Source: Borrelia sp. P9F1 (GTDB lineage: Bacteria > Spirochaetota > Spirochaetia > Borreliales > Borreliaceae). From it: DNA of 64,000 nucleotides. Positions 44,920 through 54,569 of the stretch are shown here, in pieces. Location: positions 213,265 to 277,264 of the forward strand of contig NZ_CP129407.1 of the NCBI RefSeq assembly GCF_030436115.1, written 5' to 3'. A program made the translations under genes and the position numbers. Position 1 is the first letter of the stretch. The number at the start of each line of letters is the position of its first letter. Under the pieces are notes generated by a model that worked only from the letters and a program-made list of their open reading frames with translations, made no database searches and had not been told where the DNA came from.

Positions 44920-45624
44920 TTGAAAAACTTAAATCTCATCTTAGCTTGGACGGTACATATTTTAACGGCCTCTGGGTTAGTGGTTGGTTTTTACTCAATA
45001 ATTGCCATAGTAGGTAGAGATTATTCCCTTCTATTAAAACTTACAATCATTGGTCTTTTGATTGATGGAATTGACGGAACATTAGCAAGAACATTTAATA
45101 TAAAAGAATTAATACCAACAATTGATGGTGCACTCCTTGATAACATCGTGGATTATATAAACTACACATTTATTCCTGCTGTATTTTTTTATTACGGATA
45201 CTTTTTAAAAAGTGAACACAAAACAATAGCTTGTATTGGTATCTTATTCGCATCAGCATATCAATTCTCAAGGACAGATGCAAAAACAAGAGATGATTTC
45301 TTTAGGGGATTCCCCTCTTTATGGAATTTTTTAATAATTTTCAATCTCATTTTCGATATAGGACAAACTTCAAATTTTGTGATGGTATTGATATGTATTG
45401 CCCTAAGTTTTGCACCTATTAAATTCGTTTATCCATCCAAAACCAAAGAATTTAAGTTTCTAACCGTTCCCCTCACAATATTGACTTCTTCTGTTTTCAC
45501 ACTGACAATATTCATAAAGCTACCGAAAGCTTACTTAAGTGTATCAAAAATGCTGATTGTTTTTTATTTTTTGTATCTCACCTTGATTAGCTTGTATTTA
45601 ACATACAAGTCAAGAGAAAAATAA
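44920..45624 (+). CDS. pcs: Phosphatidylcholine synthase (CDP-alcohol phosphatidyltransferase family)
   Basis: The 234-residue membrane enzyme has about seven to eight helices. The CDP-alcohol motif is DGIDGTLAR, then after 12 residues GALLDNIVDY: the longer spacing typical of Pcs rather than of PgsA or PssA. Pcs joins choline directly to CDP-diacylglycerol; phosphatidylcholine is a main Borrelia phospholipid. The start is TTG with an AGGAAAGGG site. It lies between pepF and dedA, 14 and 9 bases away. Confidence 0.88.
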   Translation: MKNLNLILAWTVHILTASGLVVGFYSIIAIVGRDYSLLLKLTIIGLLIDGIDGTLARTFNIKELIPTIDGALLDNIVDYINYTFIPAVFFYYGYFLKSEHKTIACIGILFASAYQFSRTDAKTRDDFFRGFPSLWNFLIIFNLIFDIGQTSNFVMVLICIALSFAPIKFVYPSKTKEFKFLTVPLTILTSSVFTLTIFIKLPKAYLSVSKMLIVFYFLYLTLISLYLTYKSREK

Positions 45625-45633
45625 CGAGAGTTT

Positions 45634-46242
45634 ATGCACGTAATACTAGAATTTATAGATTTAAACATAGGCTATGCTCCGATAGTATTTTTTACACTGC
45701 TTATTCTTGCAGGGTTTAATATCCCAATTTCTGAAGATGCAATAGTCATAATGGGGGGCATACTTTCTAGTCGAAGAAGTGAGTACACAATCTTCATATT
45801 TTTAGGTATTTTTTGGGGAGCCTACATTGGAGATATAATTTCATTCTACATAGGAAAACTTTTGGCATATAAATTATTCAAAGAGAAAACGAAAGTTAAC
45901 AAACTCATCAACACAATGAATTACTACTATGGGCAATATGGGAGTCTAACTTTATTTTTTGGAAGATTTATTCCATTTGGGGTTAGAAACGCAATATTTA
46001 TATCAGCAGGTATGGGAAACATGAGACCTCGTCATTTTTTCTTAGCTGATTTTTTTGCAGCTATTACATCAATCACGGTTTACTTTACACTAAGTTTTAA
46101 AATGGGTGAATCATTTAAGGCGATATTTCCTAAAATAAAAATGCTACTACTAATAGCGTTTGTTGTTTTAATAATCATCATTTTAGTCTGTTGCTTTATA
46201 AGAAAAAGAAAGATACAAAAAGTTGACAAACATTTTGAATAA
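45634..46242 (+). CDS. dedA: DedA-family membrane protein
   Basis: The 202-residue protein has about five hydrophobic segments. It includes the DedA features: an acidic residue early (NIPISEDAIVIMGGIL), the GDIISFYIGK segment and the FGRFIPFGVRNAIFISAGMG Arg-rich re-entrant motif. DedA proteins flip or recycle lipids such as undecaprenyl phosphate and phosphatidylethanolamine, and the Borrelia homologue is reported essential. Its last codons hold the tRNA-Leu promoter. Confidence 0.92.
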   Translation: MHVILEFIDLNIGYAPIVFFTLLILAGFNIPISEDAIVIMGGILSSRRSEYTIFIFLGIFWGAYIGDIISFYIGKLLAYKLFKEKTKVNKLINTMNYYYGQYGSLTLFFGRFIPFGVRNAIFISAGMGNMRPRHFFLADFFAAITSITVYFTLSFKMGESFKAIFPKIKMLLLIAFVVLIIIILVCCFIRKRKIQKVDKHFE

Positions 46243-46252
46243 AAAATATAAT
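46223..46252 (+). promoter_or_regulatory. Sigma-70 promoter for tRNA-Leu
   Basis: TTGACA (46223-46228) and TATAAT (46247-46252), both perfect consensus, are 18 bases apart. The -35 box is in the last codons of dedA. The transcript would start about at the mature tRNA 5' end or a few bases before it. Confidence 0.8.
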
Positions 46253-46261
46253 TGCTTGTGC

Positions 46262-46345
46262 GCTGTGGTGGTGGAAGTGGTAGACACGCTAGCTTGAGGG
46301 GCTAGTGGGTGAAAGCTCGTGCTGGTTCAAGTCCAGTCCACAGCA
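46262..46345 (+). tRNA. tRNA-Leu (GAG)
   Basis: An 84-base class II tRNA: acceptor GCTGTGG/CCACAGC, discriminator A, long variable arm (GTGGGTGAAAGCTCGT region) and T arm CTGG/CCAG around TTCAAGT. The anticodon stem is CTAGC/GCTAG with loop TTGAGGG; anticodon GAG is at 46296-46298 and reads CUU/CUC. CCA is not encoded. It stands 139 bases before leuS on the same strand. Confidence 0.95.
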
Positions 46346-46347
46346 TG

Positions 46348-46377
46348 ATTGAAAAAGCCATTGCCTTCGTTTTCAAT
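46348..46377 (+). promoter_or_regulatory. Inverted repeat between tRNA-Leu and leuS
   Basis: ATTGAAAA (46348-46355) and TTTTCAAT (46370-46377) are perfect arms around 14 bases. It begins two bases after the tRNA. There is no T-run beyond it, so it could be a processing or weak termination signal. A TTTACT/TAGAAT pair (46402-46407, 46425-46430, spacer 17) is a possible leuS promoter. Confidence 0.45.
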
Positions 46378-46484
46378 GACAATAGAGAGCCAGAGGATTG
46401 ATTTACTTTTTAGCAAAATAGCTATAGAATGTGGAGGTGGTTTGAAGATTTTGGGCCACAACGATTAATTTACTGAGGGGCTGG

Positions 46485-49022
46485 ATGTCTGGGTATAATT
46501 TCAGAGAAATAGAGAAAAAGTGGCAGCGTTATTGGGATAGACATAAAACGTACAAGGTTGATGAGGATCCTGGTATCCCTAAAGAGAAAAGAGTTTACAT
46601 TCTTGACATGTTTCCTTATCCTTCTGCTAATGGCCTTCATGTCGGACATCCTTCGGGTTACACTGCTACTGATATATTGGCAAGATATAAACTTTTAAAC
46701 GGATTTAATGTACTTCATCCGATGGGATTTGATAGCTTTGGACTCCCTGCGGAAACCTATGCAATGCAAACAGGAAAGCATCCGAGGAAAATAACAGAAG
46801 ATAATATTGAAAAATTTAAAGAGCAAATTAAAGCTTTGGGATTTGCATATGACTGGGACAGAGAGATTAAAACTCATGATGAGAACTACTACAAATGGAC
46901 ACAATGGATATTTTTAAAATTGTACAAAAAGGGTTTAGCTTATACAAAGGAAATGCCTGTTTGGTATTGCCCTGATCTTGGAACAGTACTATCGAATGAA
47001 GAAGTAATACATACATCTAGCGGGCCAAAATCTGAACGTGGCCTCCACGAGGTAGAAAGGAGACACTTAAGGCAATGGATACTTAAAATTACAGAATATG
47101 CGGAAAGATTAACCGAGGATCTTGAAGAGTTAGACTGGCCTGAGTCGGTTAAAGAAATGCAGAAAAACTGGATCGGTAAATCAACAGGAGCTGAGATCGA
47201 ATTTGAGGTAAGAGGTAGCGGGGAGAGAATCAAAGTATTTACAACAAGGCCGGATACGATATTTGGGGTGACCTACTTGGTACTGGCACCAGAGAACAGT
47301 ATAGTGGATAAAATAGCAAAAGATGAGCTTAAATCTTCTATATCGGATTACAGAAATAAAGAATGTCTTAAAAGCGACCTTGAGAGAACTTCTCTTGAAA
47401 AAGATAAAACAGGACTATTTACGGGTGCATACGCTATTAATCCAATTACCCAAGAAGAGATTCCTATATGGATAGGTAGCTATGTTTTAGGATCTTACGG
47501 CACTGGTGCTGTCATGAGCGTTCCAGCCCATGATGAGAGAGATTTTGAATTTGCTAGAAAGTACAATTTAAGCATGAAACAAGTAGTTTTAAAGTTAGGA
47601 AATTGCGCAGTAAGCGAAATATTAGAAAAGCCAATTGTTGAAGATGGTATTTCCGTTAACACGCCTGAGGAATTTAATAATCTACATACTGGTGCAGTAA
47701 AAGAAAGAGTGGTAGAATGGCTCATTAAAAATGGTAAGGGAAGGAAAAAGGTTAATTATAGGATTAGAGATTGGATTTTCTCGAGGCAAAGATATTGGGG
47801 AGAACCAATTCCTGTTGTACTTGACGAAAATCTAAACGCAACACCACTGGAAGAATGTGAATTACCACTAAGACTTCCTGAAATAGAAAATTATGAGCCA
47901 TCTGGGACGGGTGAATCTCCTTTAGCAAGGATTCATGACTGGGTAAATGTCGAATATGGGGGGAAAATATACAAGAGAGAAACGAATACGATGCCTCAAT
48001 GGGCAGGTTCATGCTGGTACTATATTCGCTATCTTGATCCTAACAATGAAGAAGAATTTGCTAGTAAAGAAAAAATTAACTACTGGTTGCCAGTTGATCT
48101 CTACGTTGGGGGCGCTGAACATTCGGTGCTACATCTTCTGTACGCAAGATTTTGGCACAAAGTATTGTATGATCTAGGCCACGTTAATACAAAAGAGCCT
48201 TTTTTAAAACTTGTAAACCAAGGGATGATAACATCATTTGCTTATCAGGATGAAAACGGGGTTCTAATTCCCAATGATGAGGTTATACAGAGAGACAATA
48301 AATTTTTTGCTAAAGATAGTGACAAAGAACTGAAGCAAACAGTCGCTAAAATGTCAAAATCATTAAAAAATGTCGTCAACCCAGATGATATTTTAAATGA
48401 ATATGGGGCTGATTCATTTAGAATTTATGAAATGTTCATGGGGCCTTTAACTGATTCAAAACCCTGGAATACAAAAGGATTAATTGGAGTTTTTAGGTTC
48501 TTAAATAAAATTTGGACCATTAAAAATAAAGAACTAGTAACACAGGCAGCACCTAGGGAAATAATGTCCCAACTCCACAAGACGATAAAAAAAGTGACAG
48601 AAGACATAGAAAGTCTAAATTTCAACACCGCAATATCATCACTAATGATATTTGTAAATGAGCTTTTGAAATATGATAAAAACTACAAGGAAATATTTAA
48701 ACCCCTTGTCATCATACTGTCTCCTTTTGCCCCTCACTTGGGGGAGGAGCTGTGGGAATATATGGAAGAAAGATCTAGCATGTTTAAGAGTGCGAAGTGG
48801 CCCAGATATGATCCAAATCTCATTATTGATGATACAAGGGAGATTACGTTGCAAGTCAATGGGAAAATAAGGGATAAGATTGTACTAGATAGAGGAACAA
48901 ATGAAGATAATCTTAGAGAAATTGCACTAAGAAATGAAAAAATTATGAAAAATATAGAAAACAGGCGAATATTAAAGATAATTACGGTTAAAGATAAGCT
49001 CATAAACATAGTAACAAGATGA
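46485..49022 (+). CDS. leuS: Leucyl-tRNA synthetase
   Basis: The 845-residue class I enzyme has the HIGH-type motif in PYPSANGLHVGHPSGY (about 43-58), the CP1 editing domain with the TTRPDTIFG and GTGAVMSVPAHDERD segments, and KMSKSLKN. The C-terminal anticodon/extension domain is complete. GAGGGG lies before the ATG. It follows tRNA-Leu(GAG) and precedes the RND-family gene by 10 bases. Confidence 0.98.
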   Translation: MSGYNFREIEKKWQRYWDRHKTYKVDEDPGIPKEKRVYILDMFPYPSANGLHVGHPSGYTATDILARYKLLNGFNVLHPMGFDSFGLPAETYAMQTGKHPRKITEDNIEKFKEQIKALGFAYDWDREIKTHDENYYKWTQWIFLKLYKKGLAYTKEMPVWYCPDLGTVLSNEEVIHTSSGPKSERGLHEVERRHLRQWILKITEYAERLTEDLEELDWPESVKEMQKNWIGKSTGAEIEFEVRGSGERIKVFTTRPDTIFGVTYLVLAPENSIVDKIAKDELKSSISDYRNKECLKSDLERTSLEKDKTGLFTGAYAINPITQEEIPIWIGSYVLGSYGTGAVMSVPAHDERDFEFARKYNLSMKQVVLKLGNCAVSEILEKPIVEDGISVNTPEEFNNLHTGAVKERVVEWLIKNGKGRKKVNYRIRDWIFSRQRYWGEPIPVVLDENLNATPLEECELPLRLPEIENYEPSGTGESPLARIHDWVNVEYGGKIYKRETNTMPQWAGSCWYYIRYLDPNNEEEFASKEKINYWLPVDLYVGGAEHSVLHLLYARFWHKVLYDLGHVNTKEPFLKLVNQGMITSFAYQDENGVLIPNDEVIQRDNKFFAKDSDKELKQTVAKMSKSLKNVVNPDDILNEYGADSFRIYEMFMGPLTDSKPWNTKGLIGVFRFLNKIWTIKNKELVTQAAPREIMSQLHKTIKKVTEDIESLNFNTAISSLMIFVNELLKYDKNYKEIFKPLVIILSPFAPHLGEELWEYMEERSSMFKSAKWPRYDPNLIIDDTREITLQVNGKIRDKIVLDRGTNEDNLREIALRNEKIMKNIENRRILKIITVKDKLINIVTR

Positions 49023-49032
49023 AGAGGCAGAG

Positions 49033-51348
49033 ATGGACTTTGAGAAACTAACCATTAAATATAGGGTCCTTATATTCCTAGTATTCGCGTTAATAACTGT
49101 TTTTTTAGGGATTTTTTGGAAAAACATAGAATTCGACTCTAATATTCTAAAGCTTATTCCCAAAACAGAAGAGACTGAAAGAATAATAGATATAGACAAA
49201 AGTAATTCACTCTTATCAACAATCGTAATATTTAAGAATAAAAAGAGTATTTTTGATAAGGAAACCTTTGAAAAAATTAATAAAGTGGCAAATGATATAA
49301 CTGGTATATTGAAAGTAACACCTAACTCTGTTACAAGCATATTTACTTATTTTCCGCAATTTAAAAAAGACAAATACACAGATGAAGAAATAGCTAAAAT
49401 AAAAGAGAAGGTAAATTCAACATCATTTGTAAAAAACACATTCTTAAATAACGATGAAACTTTAACCTACTTCGTAGTGGTGCCCACAGAAACCGAAAAG
49501 ATAAATTTTAGCAGAAGTCTGAAGACCGAACTTGAAGAAATGGAATCCGCAATTAAAAGGTATGAAACCGATGAACTTAAGCTTTACTTAACAGGCGATC
49601 TTGTGGTAAGAGAAAAAATACTCAATTATATGGCTGACGACTTTACCTTTTTGGGTCCCCTGGCTACTCTTGTAGTCATATTATCGCTTTATCTTGTTGT
49701 AAAAAACATAGCAGGAGCACTCATCCCTGTGTTCATTGCAACACTTGCATTAGCTTGGACTTTTGGAATCAAGGGTCTTGTAAGGTCTCCTATTACCGTT
49801 CCGGAAACCACAATGGTTGTACTACTTATTTCGATTGGATGTGCTAATGCTGTTCACATAATAAACGGAATACTTAAGAGAATAAAGAGCGAACCCTTAT
49901 CTAGAAAAACAATAATTACTACAATAAAAACTTTAAGAGTACCAATACTTTTAACCTCGCTTACAACGGCTCTTGGCTTCCTGTCATTGACGGCTTCCTC
50001 GATTCATGCTTACAGAACGATGGGGATTTTTATGGCAACAGGAGTGCTTATTGGAATGATTATGTCTTTATTAATACTGCCTGGGGTATTAGTTTACATT
50101 CCATTTAAACATAAAGTAATAAAGGAAAATAAAACCACTAGAAACGGTTTTCTTGAAAGGCTCTCAACAACAAACCAAAAGATCACAAATTGGATATTAA
50201 GCAACAAATATCTCTCATCTGTCATAACTTTATTTATTTTATTTATATCTGTTATAGGCCTTCTAAGGATAGAAATTAATTTTGATGAAAAAGATTATTT
50301 CCAAGAATATACAAGTGTAAAACAGACACTAAATTTGATGCAAAAGGAGATAGGAGGAATTTCCATTATTAAGATTGAAATAAACGGTACTCCTGGAGCA
50401 TTCAAAAACGCAAAAAATATGCAAAATTTGGACTTAATTACAGATAAAATTGATTCATTTACTGATAGAACGCAGTCTAGTTCAATAAATGGGATCATAA
50501 GATTTATGAATTTTAAATTTAAAAAAGAAAATCCGAATGAATACAGGCTTCCTGAAAGTCAATCTATACTAAACAAGCTAATTTTGCTAACCAGCAGAAG
50601 CAGTTCCATGAAAAACCTGACAAAAATGTACGTCAATGACGATTGGTCTCAAATATCGATTATTGTAAGAATTGACAAGAATTCAACCGAAGAAATAAAA
50701 ATTTTCGCAGATTATGTAAGTAATTTACTCAATGAGCATATGCCAGGATATGAATATCACTTCTCCGGGGCATATGACAAAATATTAATATCTAAAACTA
50801 TGGTATCAGAACAAATTACTAACATCATTACAACACTTAGCGCAATAACAATATTGCTAATGTTATTCTTCAGGTCAATCAAGACTGGGATCATAATTGC
50901 GATTCCAGTCGCATGGTCCGTTTTCTTGAATTTTGCCGTAATGAGACTTTTCGGGATAACACTAAATCCTGCAACAGCAACAATTGCATCTGTCAGTATG
51001 GGTGTAGGAGTAGATTACTCTATTCATTTCTTTAATGCATTCAAATTAAACTACCAAAAATTTAATAACTATAAAAAGGCTTTGCTTGAATCAATTCCAA
51101 ATGTATTTAATGGAATTTTCGCAAACTCAATCTCAGTAGGCATAGGGTTCCTAACATTGATATTCTCTACTTACAAAATAATTGCAACGCTTGGAACCAT
51201 CATAGCGTTTACAATGCTAACCACTTCCCTTGCTTCATTAACGCTGCTTCCACTACTCATTTATCTATTCAAACCCAAAGTCAAAACATCAAAGACTGTA
51301 GATGAGAGGCAGTACCACGACGCAGCAAAGCTCAATCCAAACGTTTAA
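49033..51348 (+). CDS. RND/MMPL-superfamily transporter (BB0252 homologue)
   Basis: The 771-residue protein shows the two-half RND plan: one helix (about 10-30), a large periplasmic domain, five to six helices (about 205-360), then the same layout again (helix near 390-410, periplasmic domain, helices about 590-760). The first helix bundle includes a sterol-sensing-type segment (GCANAVHIINGIL) and the second its equivalent (VGVDYSIHFFNAF), as in the HAE3/MMPL group that exports lipids or hydrophobic molecules. Substrate is unknown. The last four bases overlap the convergent lon. Confidence 0.88.
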   Translation: MDFEKLTIKYRVLIFLVFALITVFLGIFWKNIEFDSNILKLIPKTEETERIIDIDKSNSLLSTIVIFKNKKSIFDKETFEKINKVANDITGILKVTPNSVTSIFTYFPQFKKDKYTDEEIAKIKEKVNSTSFVKNTFLNNDETLTYFVVVPTETEKINFSRSLKTELEEMESAIKRYETDELKLYLTGDLVVREKILNYMADDFTFLGPLATLVVILSLYLVVKNIAGALIPVFIATLALAWTFGIKGLVRSPITVPETTMVVLLISIGCANAVHIINGILKRIKSEPLSRKTIITTIKTLRVPILLTSLTTALGFLSLTASSIHAYRTMGIFMATGVLIGMIMSLLILPGVLVYIPFKHKVIKENKTTRNGFLERLSTTNQKITNWILSNKYLSSVITLFILFISVIGLLRIEINFDEKDYFQEYTSVKQTLNLMQKEIGGISIIKIEINGTPGAFKNAKNMQNLDLITDKIDSFTDRTQSSSINGIIRFMNFKFKKENPNEYRLPESQSILNKLILLTSRSSSMKNLTKMYVNDDWSQISIIVRIDKNSTEEIKIFADYVSNLLNEHMPGYEYHFSGAYDKILISKTMVSEQITNIITTLSAITILLMLFFRSIKTGIIIAIPVAWSVFLNFAVMRLFGITLNPATATIASVSMGVGVDYSIHFFNAFKLNYQKFNNYKKALLESIPNVFNGIFANSISVGIGFLTLIFSTYKIIATLGTIIAFTMLTTSLASLTLLPLLIYLFKPKVKTSKTVDERQYHDAAKLNPNV

Positions 51349-53765
51349 AATAATAACTTAATGACGTCACCCATATTACTAACTAGATGAAAATTTATTC
51401 CACTCTTGATGTTAATAGGAATCTCATCAAGGTTTGCTTTATTTGCCATAGGAATAATAATATGCTCAACTCCGCTTCGTTTAGCCGCAATTATTTTCTC
51501 TCTTAACCCTCCAATAGCCATTACATTCCCTGTTAATGACAATTCTCCGGTCATAGCCAGATGAGGCCGGACCTCCTTATTAAGAGCCAGCGATATAAAA
51601 GCACTAGCAATGGTAATGCCAGCAGAAGGTCCATCCTTAGGAATAGCTCCTTCTGGAATATGTAAGTGAATCATATACTTTTCGAAAAAAGATTTATTGA
51701 TGCCTAAAGTATTTCTAATGCTATTTACATAGGTAAACGCAATGTTGGCAGATTCCTTCATAACATCACCAAGTCTACCTGTCAACTTAATTCCAGAAGA
51801 CTTGGCCTCAGTTTTGACAGTCTCAATTATCAAGGTTGAACCCCCATAATTAGTCCAAGCAAGTCCCATGACCATACCTGGAGACATAGTCTTATTTAAA
51901 AACTCCTCTTCTCTAAACACAGGCACACCAATATATTCTTCCAAATTCTCCCTAGATACTTGGTACGATTTAATAGATTCATCCTCAACAAGCTTTCTTG
52001 CAACCTTCCTTACAATCTTCCTTATATACTTTTCAAAATTTCTAAGCCCATTGTCTCTTGCATATTCTCTAGCAATCTGTACAAGAGCCGAACCTTGAAA
52101 TTTCAAAGCATCTTTATTAACTCCATTCTCCCTTAAAACCTTAGAAATTAAATATTTTCTTGCTATTTCTATTTTTTCATCATCCACATATCCTGATAAA
52201 TAAATCACTTCCATTCTATTTAACAAAGGATTAGGTATTGTCTCAACGGAATTAGCTGTTAAAATGAAAAATACATTAGAAATATTGAAAGGCAAATCAA
52301 GGTAATGATCCCTAAAATTAATATTTTGCTCTGGATCTAAAACCTCAAGAAGAACTGAAAATGGATCCCCGTAATTAGATACTGAAACTTTATCAATCTC
52401 ATCTATTAAAAAAACTGGAGAATTCGTTTTTGTAATCCTTAATCCCTGAATAATCTTCCCGGGCAAGGCCCCAACATAAGTCCTTCTGTGCCCCTTAATC
52501 TCCGATTCATCTCTCATACCACCCACAGAAAACCTGAAGAATTTTGTCTTAAGGACCCTAGCAATAGCCGTTCCTATTGAAGTCTTACCAACTCCAGGAG
52601 GCCCAACTAAAAGCATGATAGCTCCCCTTTGGGATTTCCTTAGTTTAAGAACAGAAATATATTCAATAATCCTATCTTTAACTTCCTTCATCCCATAATG
52701 TGTCTTATCTAGAATCTTTTTTGCTTTCTGCAAATCAAACTTATCAAAATCAATCCTAGATTCTTCCCAAGGTAGATTTGTAATAAGCTCAAGATAATTT
52801 CTAACCACAATATATTCTGACGAATTTGTCTCAAGAAATGAAAACTTTTCAAGCTCTCTCTCAACTGCTTCCAACGCTTCACCCTTCAACGCCAAAGAGT
52901 TAATTTTGCCTTTAAGTTTCATAAAATCGCTATTCTTATCGTCTCCTAAACCAAGTTCAGCCTTGATAGCTTTAAGTTGTTCTTTTAAAAAGAATTCCTT
53001 TTGTTGTTTTTCTAACTTCTCTTGAATACACCTAGTAATTTTATTTTGAATTTCAATCAAATTTAATTCTTCATAAATTAATTCCAAGACCTTTTTAAGC
53101 CTATCCTTTACACTTAAAGTTTCAAGAATTTCTTGATGCGAATCTTTAGAAGACGAAATCATTCCTGCGACAACATCACATAACCTACCCTTATCCTCAA
53201 TATTGACCATATTTAACTGAACCTCAGGCATTTTTCTATGCGAAAATATCTCTTTTGTTCTGAGTAAAATGCTACTGTAAATAGCCTTCGCCTGTATATC
53301 ATCCTTCCTAACAGGAATCTGTTTTAAATAATCGACTTCAATTATCGGAAAATCTTCATTAAGAACAACCTTAACAAATTTAACCCTGTCAATAGTTGAA
53401 ACAAAAATATTGTACCCACCATCAGGAAGATTAATTTTTTTCACTATCTTAGCAGTAATACCAACAGAATAAACATCTCGTTTATAATTGATAGCTACTT
53501 TATCACTCTTACTGTCAGTCTTTTCTAAAAATTTATCGCGCAAAACAAATAAGGAGACAATACCATTACCCTTATTAACATAATCAACAGCTTTCATATC
53601 AGAATCAGAAACTATAATGATTGGAATAAACATTCCAGGGAATATAGGATGAGATGGAACTGCGACTAAAGGAACTCTCACAGGCTTATCAAAATGAGGC
53701 AAAATGGCAGCAGACCCACTTGAACGCTTCTTACCCTTAGAGTCATTATTTTTTAATTCTTCCAT
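51345..53765 (-). CDS. lon: ATP-dependent protease La (Lon)
   Basis: The 806-residue protein has an N-terminal LON substrate domain ([18 protein letters not shown]), a long helical linker, an AAA+ module with [11 protein letters not shown] and FLIDEIDKV, and a serine-lysine protease domain with [12 protein letters not shown] (catalytic Ser). Borrelia has two Lon paralogues; this corresponds to Lon-1 by position. AAGGAG precedes the ATG. A palindrome-rich 95-base region separates it from the divergent recO-like gene. Confidence 0.96.
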   Translation of the reverse strand: MEELKNNDSKGKKRSSGSAAILPHFDKPVRVPLVAVPSHPIFPGMFIPIIIVSDSDMKAVDYVNKGNGIVSLFVLRDKFLEKTDSKSDKVAINYKRDVYSVGITAKIVKKINLPDGGYNIFVSTIDRVKFVKVVLNEDFPIIEVDYLKQIPVRKDDIQAKAIYSSILLRTKEIFSHRKMPEVQLNMVNIEDKGRLCDVVAGMISSSKDSHQEILETLSVKDRLKKVLELIYEELNLIEIQNKITRCIQEKLEKQQKEFFLKEQLKAIKAELGLGDDKNSDFMKLKGKINSLALKGEALEAVERELEKFSFLETNSSEYIVVRNYLELITNLPWEESRIDFDKFDLQKAKKILDKTHYGMKEVKDRIIEYISVLKLRKSQRGAIMLLVGPPGVGKTSIGTAIARVLKTKFFRFSVGGMRDESEIKGHRRTYVGALPGKIIQGLRITKTNSPVFLIDEIDKVSVSNYGDPFSVLLEVLDPEQNINFRDHYLDLPFNISNVFFILTANSVETIPNPLLNRMEVIYLSGYVDDEKIEIARKYLISKVLRENGVNKDALKFQGSALVQIAREYARDNGLRNFEKYIRKIVRKVARKLVEDESIKSYQVSRENLEEYIGVPVFREEEFLNKTMSPGMVMGLAWTNYGGSTLIIETVKTEAKSSGIKLTGRLGDVMKESANIAFTYVNSIRNTLGINKSFFEKYMIHLHIPEGAIPKDGPSAGITIASAFISLALNKEVRPHLAMTGELSLTGNVMAIGGLREKIIAAKRSGVEHIIIPMANKANLDEIPINIKSGINFHLVSNMGDVIKLLF

Positions 53766-53790
53766 AAAAGATTAAATCTCCTTAAACTCA

Positions 53791-53819
53791 ATTATAACAA
53801 AAGAAAATTTTTATGAAAA
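53791..53819 (-). promoter_or_regulatory. Predicted lon promoter
   Basis: On the minus strand TTTTCA (53814-53819) and TATAAT (53791-53796) are 17 bases apart, followed by AAGGAG and the ATG at 53765. It does not resemble a heat-shock (CIRCE) arrangement. Confidence 0.55.
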
Positions 53820-53823
53820 TTCG

Positions 53824-53835
53824 TTCAATATTGAA
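53824..53835. promoter_or_regulatory. 12-bp palindrome TTCAATATTGAA
   Basis: A perfect palindrome between the lon promoter and the recO-like gene. It covers the possible -35 of the rightward promoter. Confidence 0.45.
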
Positions 53836-53842
53836 TTTTTTT

Positions 53843-53862
53843 ATTATACAATAGTGTATAAT
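53843..53862 (+). promoter_or_regulatory. Inverted repeat covering the recO-like start codon
   Basis: ATTATACA (53843-53850) and TGTATAAT (53855-53862) are perfect 8-bp arms around ATAG. The right arm includes the first two bases of the ATG at 53861; the left arm includes the likely -10 box TATACA (53845-53850). A bound protein would block transcription. In RNA the start codon would be paired only if transcription began upstream of the left arm. Confidence 0.6.
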
Positions 53863-54547
53863 GCGGTTTAGTAAAATTAATGCTATTGTGCTATCTTCTT
53901 TTCATAAAAAGAATTATCATCTGTTAAACCTATTTTATTCAAAAGGGATTATTAATACGATAATTTACAGCTCCACCATAAAGAAATTCAAGTCAAATGT
54001 TAATAATCTAGTAAAGGCTAATTTTGAGATTGTCAAGGAAAATAATTTATGTAAAATATTGGAAGTCGATGACGAAGAATTTATTTTAAAAGATCTAACT
54101 TATGAAAAACTAATGATTGTTCATCTTTGGGCAAAGCTAATCAGCTTAAGCTTTGATGACGGTGAATGCTTTGTATTATTTATAGAGGCTACGGATGTTA
54201 TTAACGATTCATCTGTTCAGAAAACAAGTTTAGTCGATTTACAATACAAGATAAGATTTTTAATAATAAAGGGTTTTTTATGCTTATCAAATTTGTGTTT
54301 CACATGTGGCAAACGAATAGAGAATCTTTATTATTATGACATGTATACTAATGGTTTCAATTGCATAAATTGTACTAGCAATAAAAATCATTGTATTGAC
54401 ACAGAAAGTTTTAAATATTTAGAATGTACGATTCAAGAGAACATAGGACCTTCCTTGCTCATAAATATAACCAATAAATCAAAAGCACTTATTGAATTTA
54501 TGATAAAAAATAAAATAAATGCAGAATTTGAACAAGCATTACTCTAA
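53861..54547 (+). CDS. recO: RecO-like DNA repair protein
   Basis: The 228-residue protein begins MRFSKINAIVLSSFHKKNYH, like the RecO OB-fold start (K..AIVL....Y.E). It ends with a RecO-type zinc-finger region: CFTCGK, 18-19 residues, then GFNCINC, matching C..CG....G..C..C. RecO loads RecA with RecR and anneals SSB-coated DNA. Sequence identity to other RecO proteins looks low, so the call rests on architecture, length and the adjacent recJ. There is no ribosome site and the start is inside an inverted repeat, so the mRNA is probably leaderless. Confidence 0.75.
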   Translation: MRFSKINAIVLSSFHKKNYHLLNLFYSKGIINTIIYSSTIKKFKSNVNNLVKANFEIVKENNLCKILEVDDEEFILKDLTYEKLMIVHLWAKLISLSFDDGECFVLFIEATDVINDSSVQKTSLVDLQYKIRFLIIKGFLCLSNLCFTCGKRIENLYYYDMYTNGFNCINCTSNKNHCIDTESFKYLECTIQENIGPSLLINITNKSKALIEFMIKNKINAEFEQALL

Positions 54548-54569
54548 ATAGATCAAATTGGAACAAGAA

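Noticed and set aside
46346-46484. T-box riboswitch before leuS
   Set aside because: No specifier loop, AGGGTGG-type T-box sequence or terminator/antiterminator pair was found, and T-boxes are not usual in spirochaetes.
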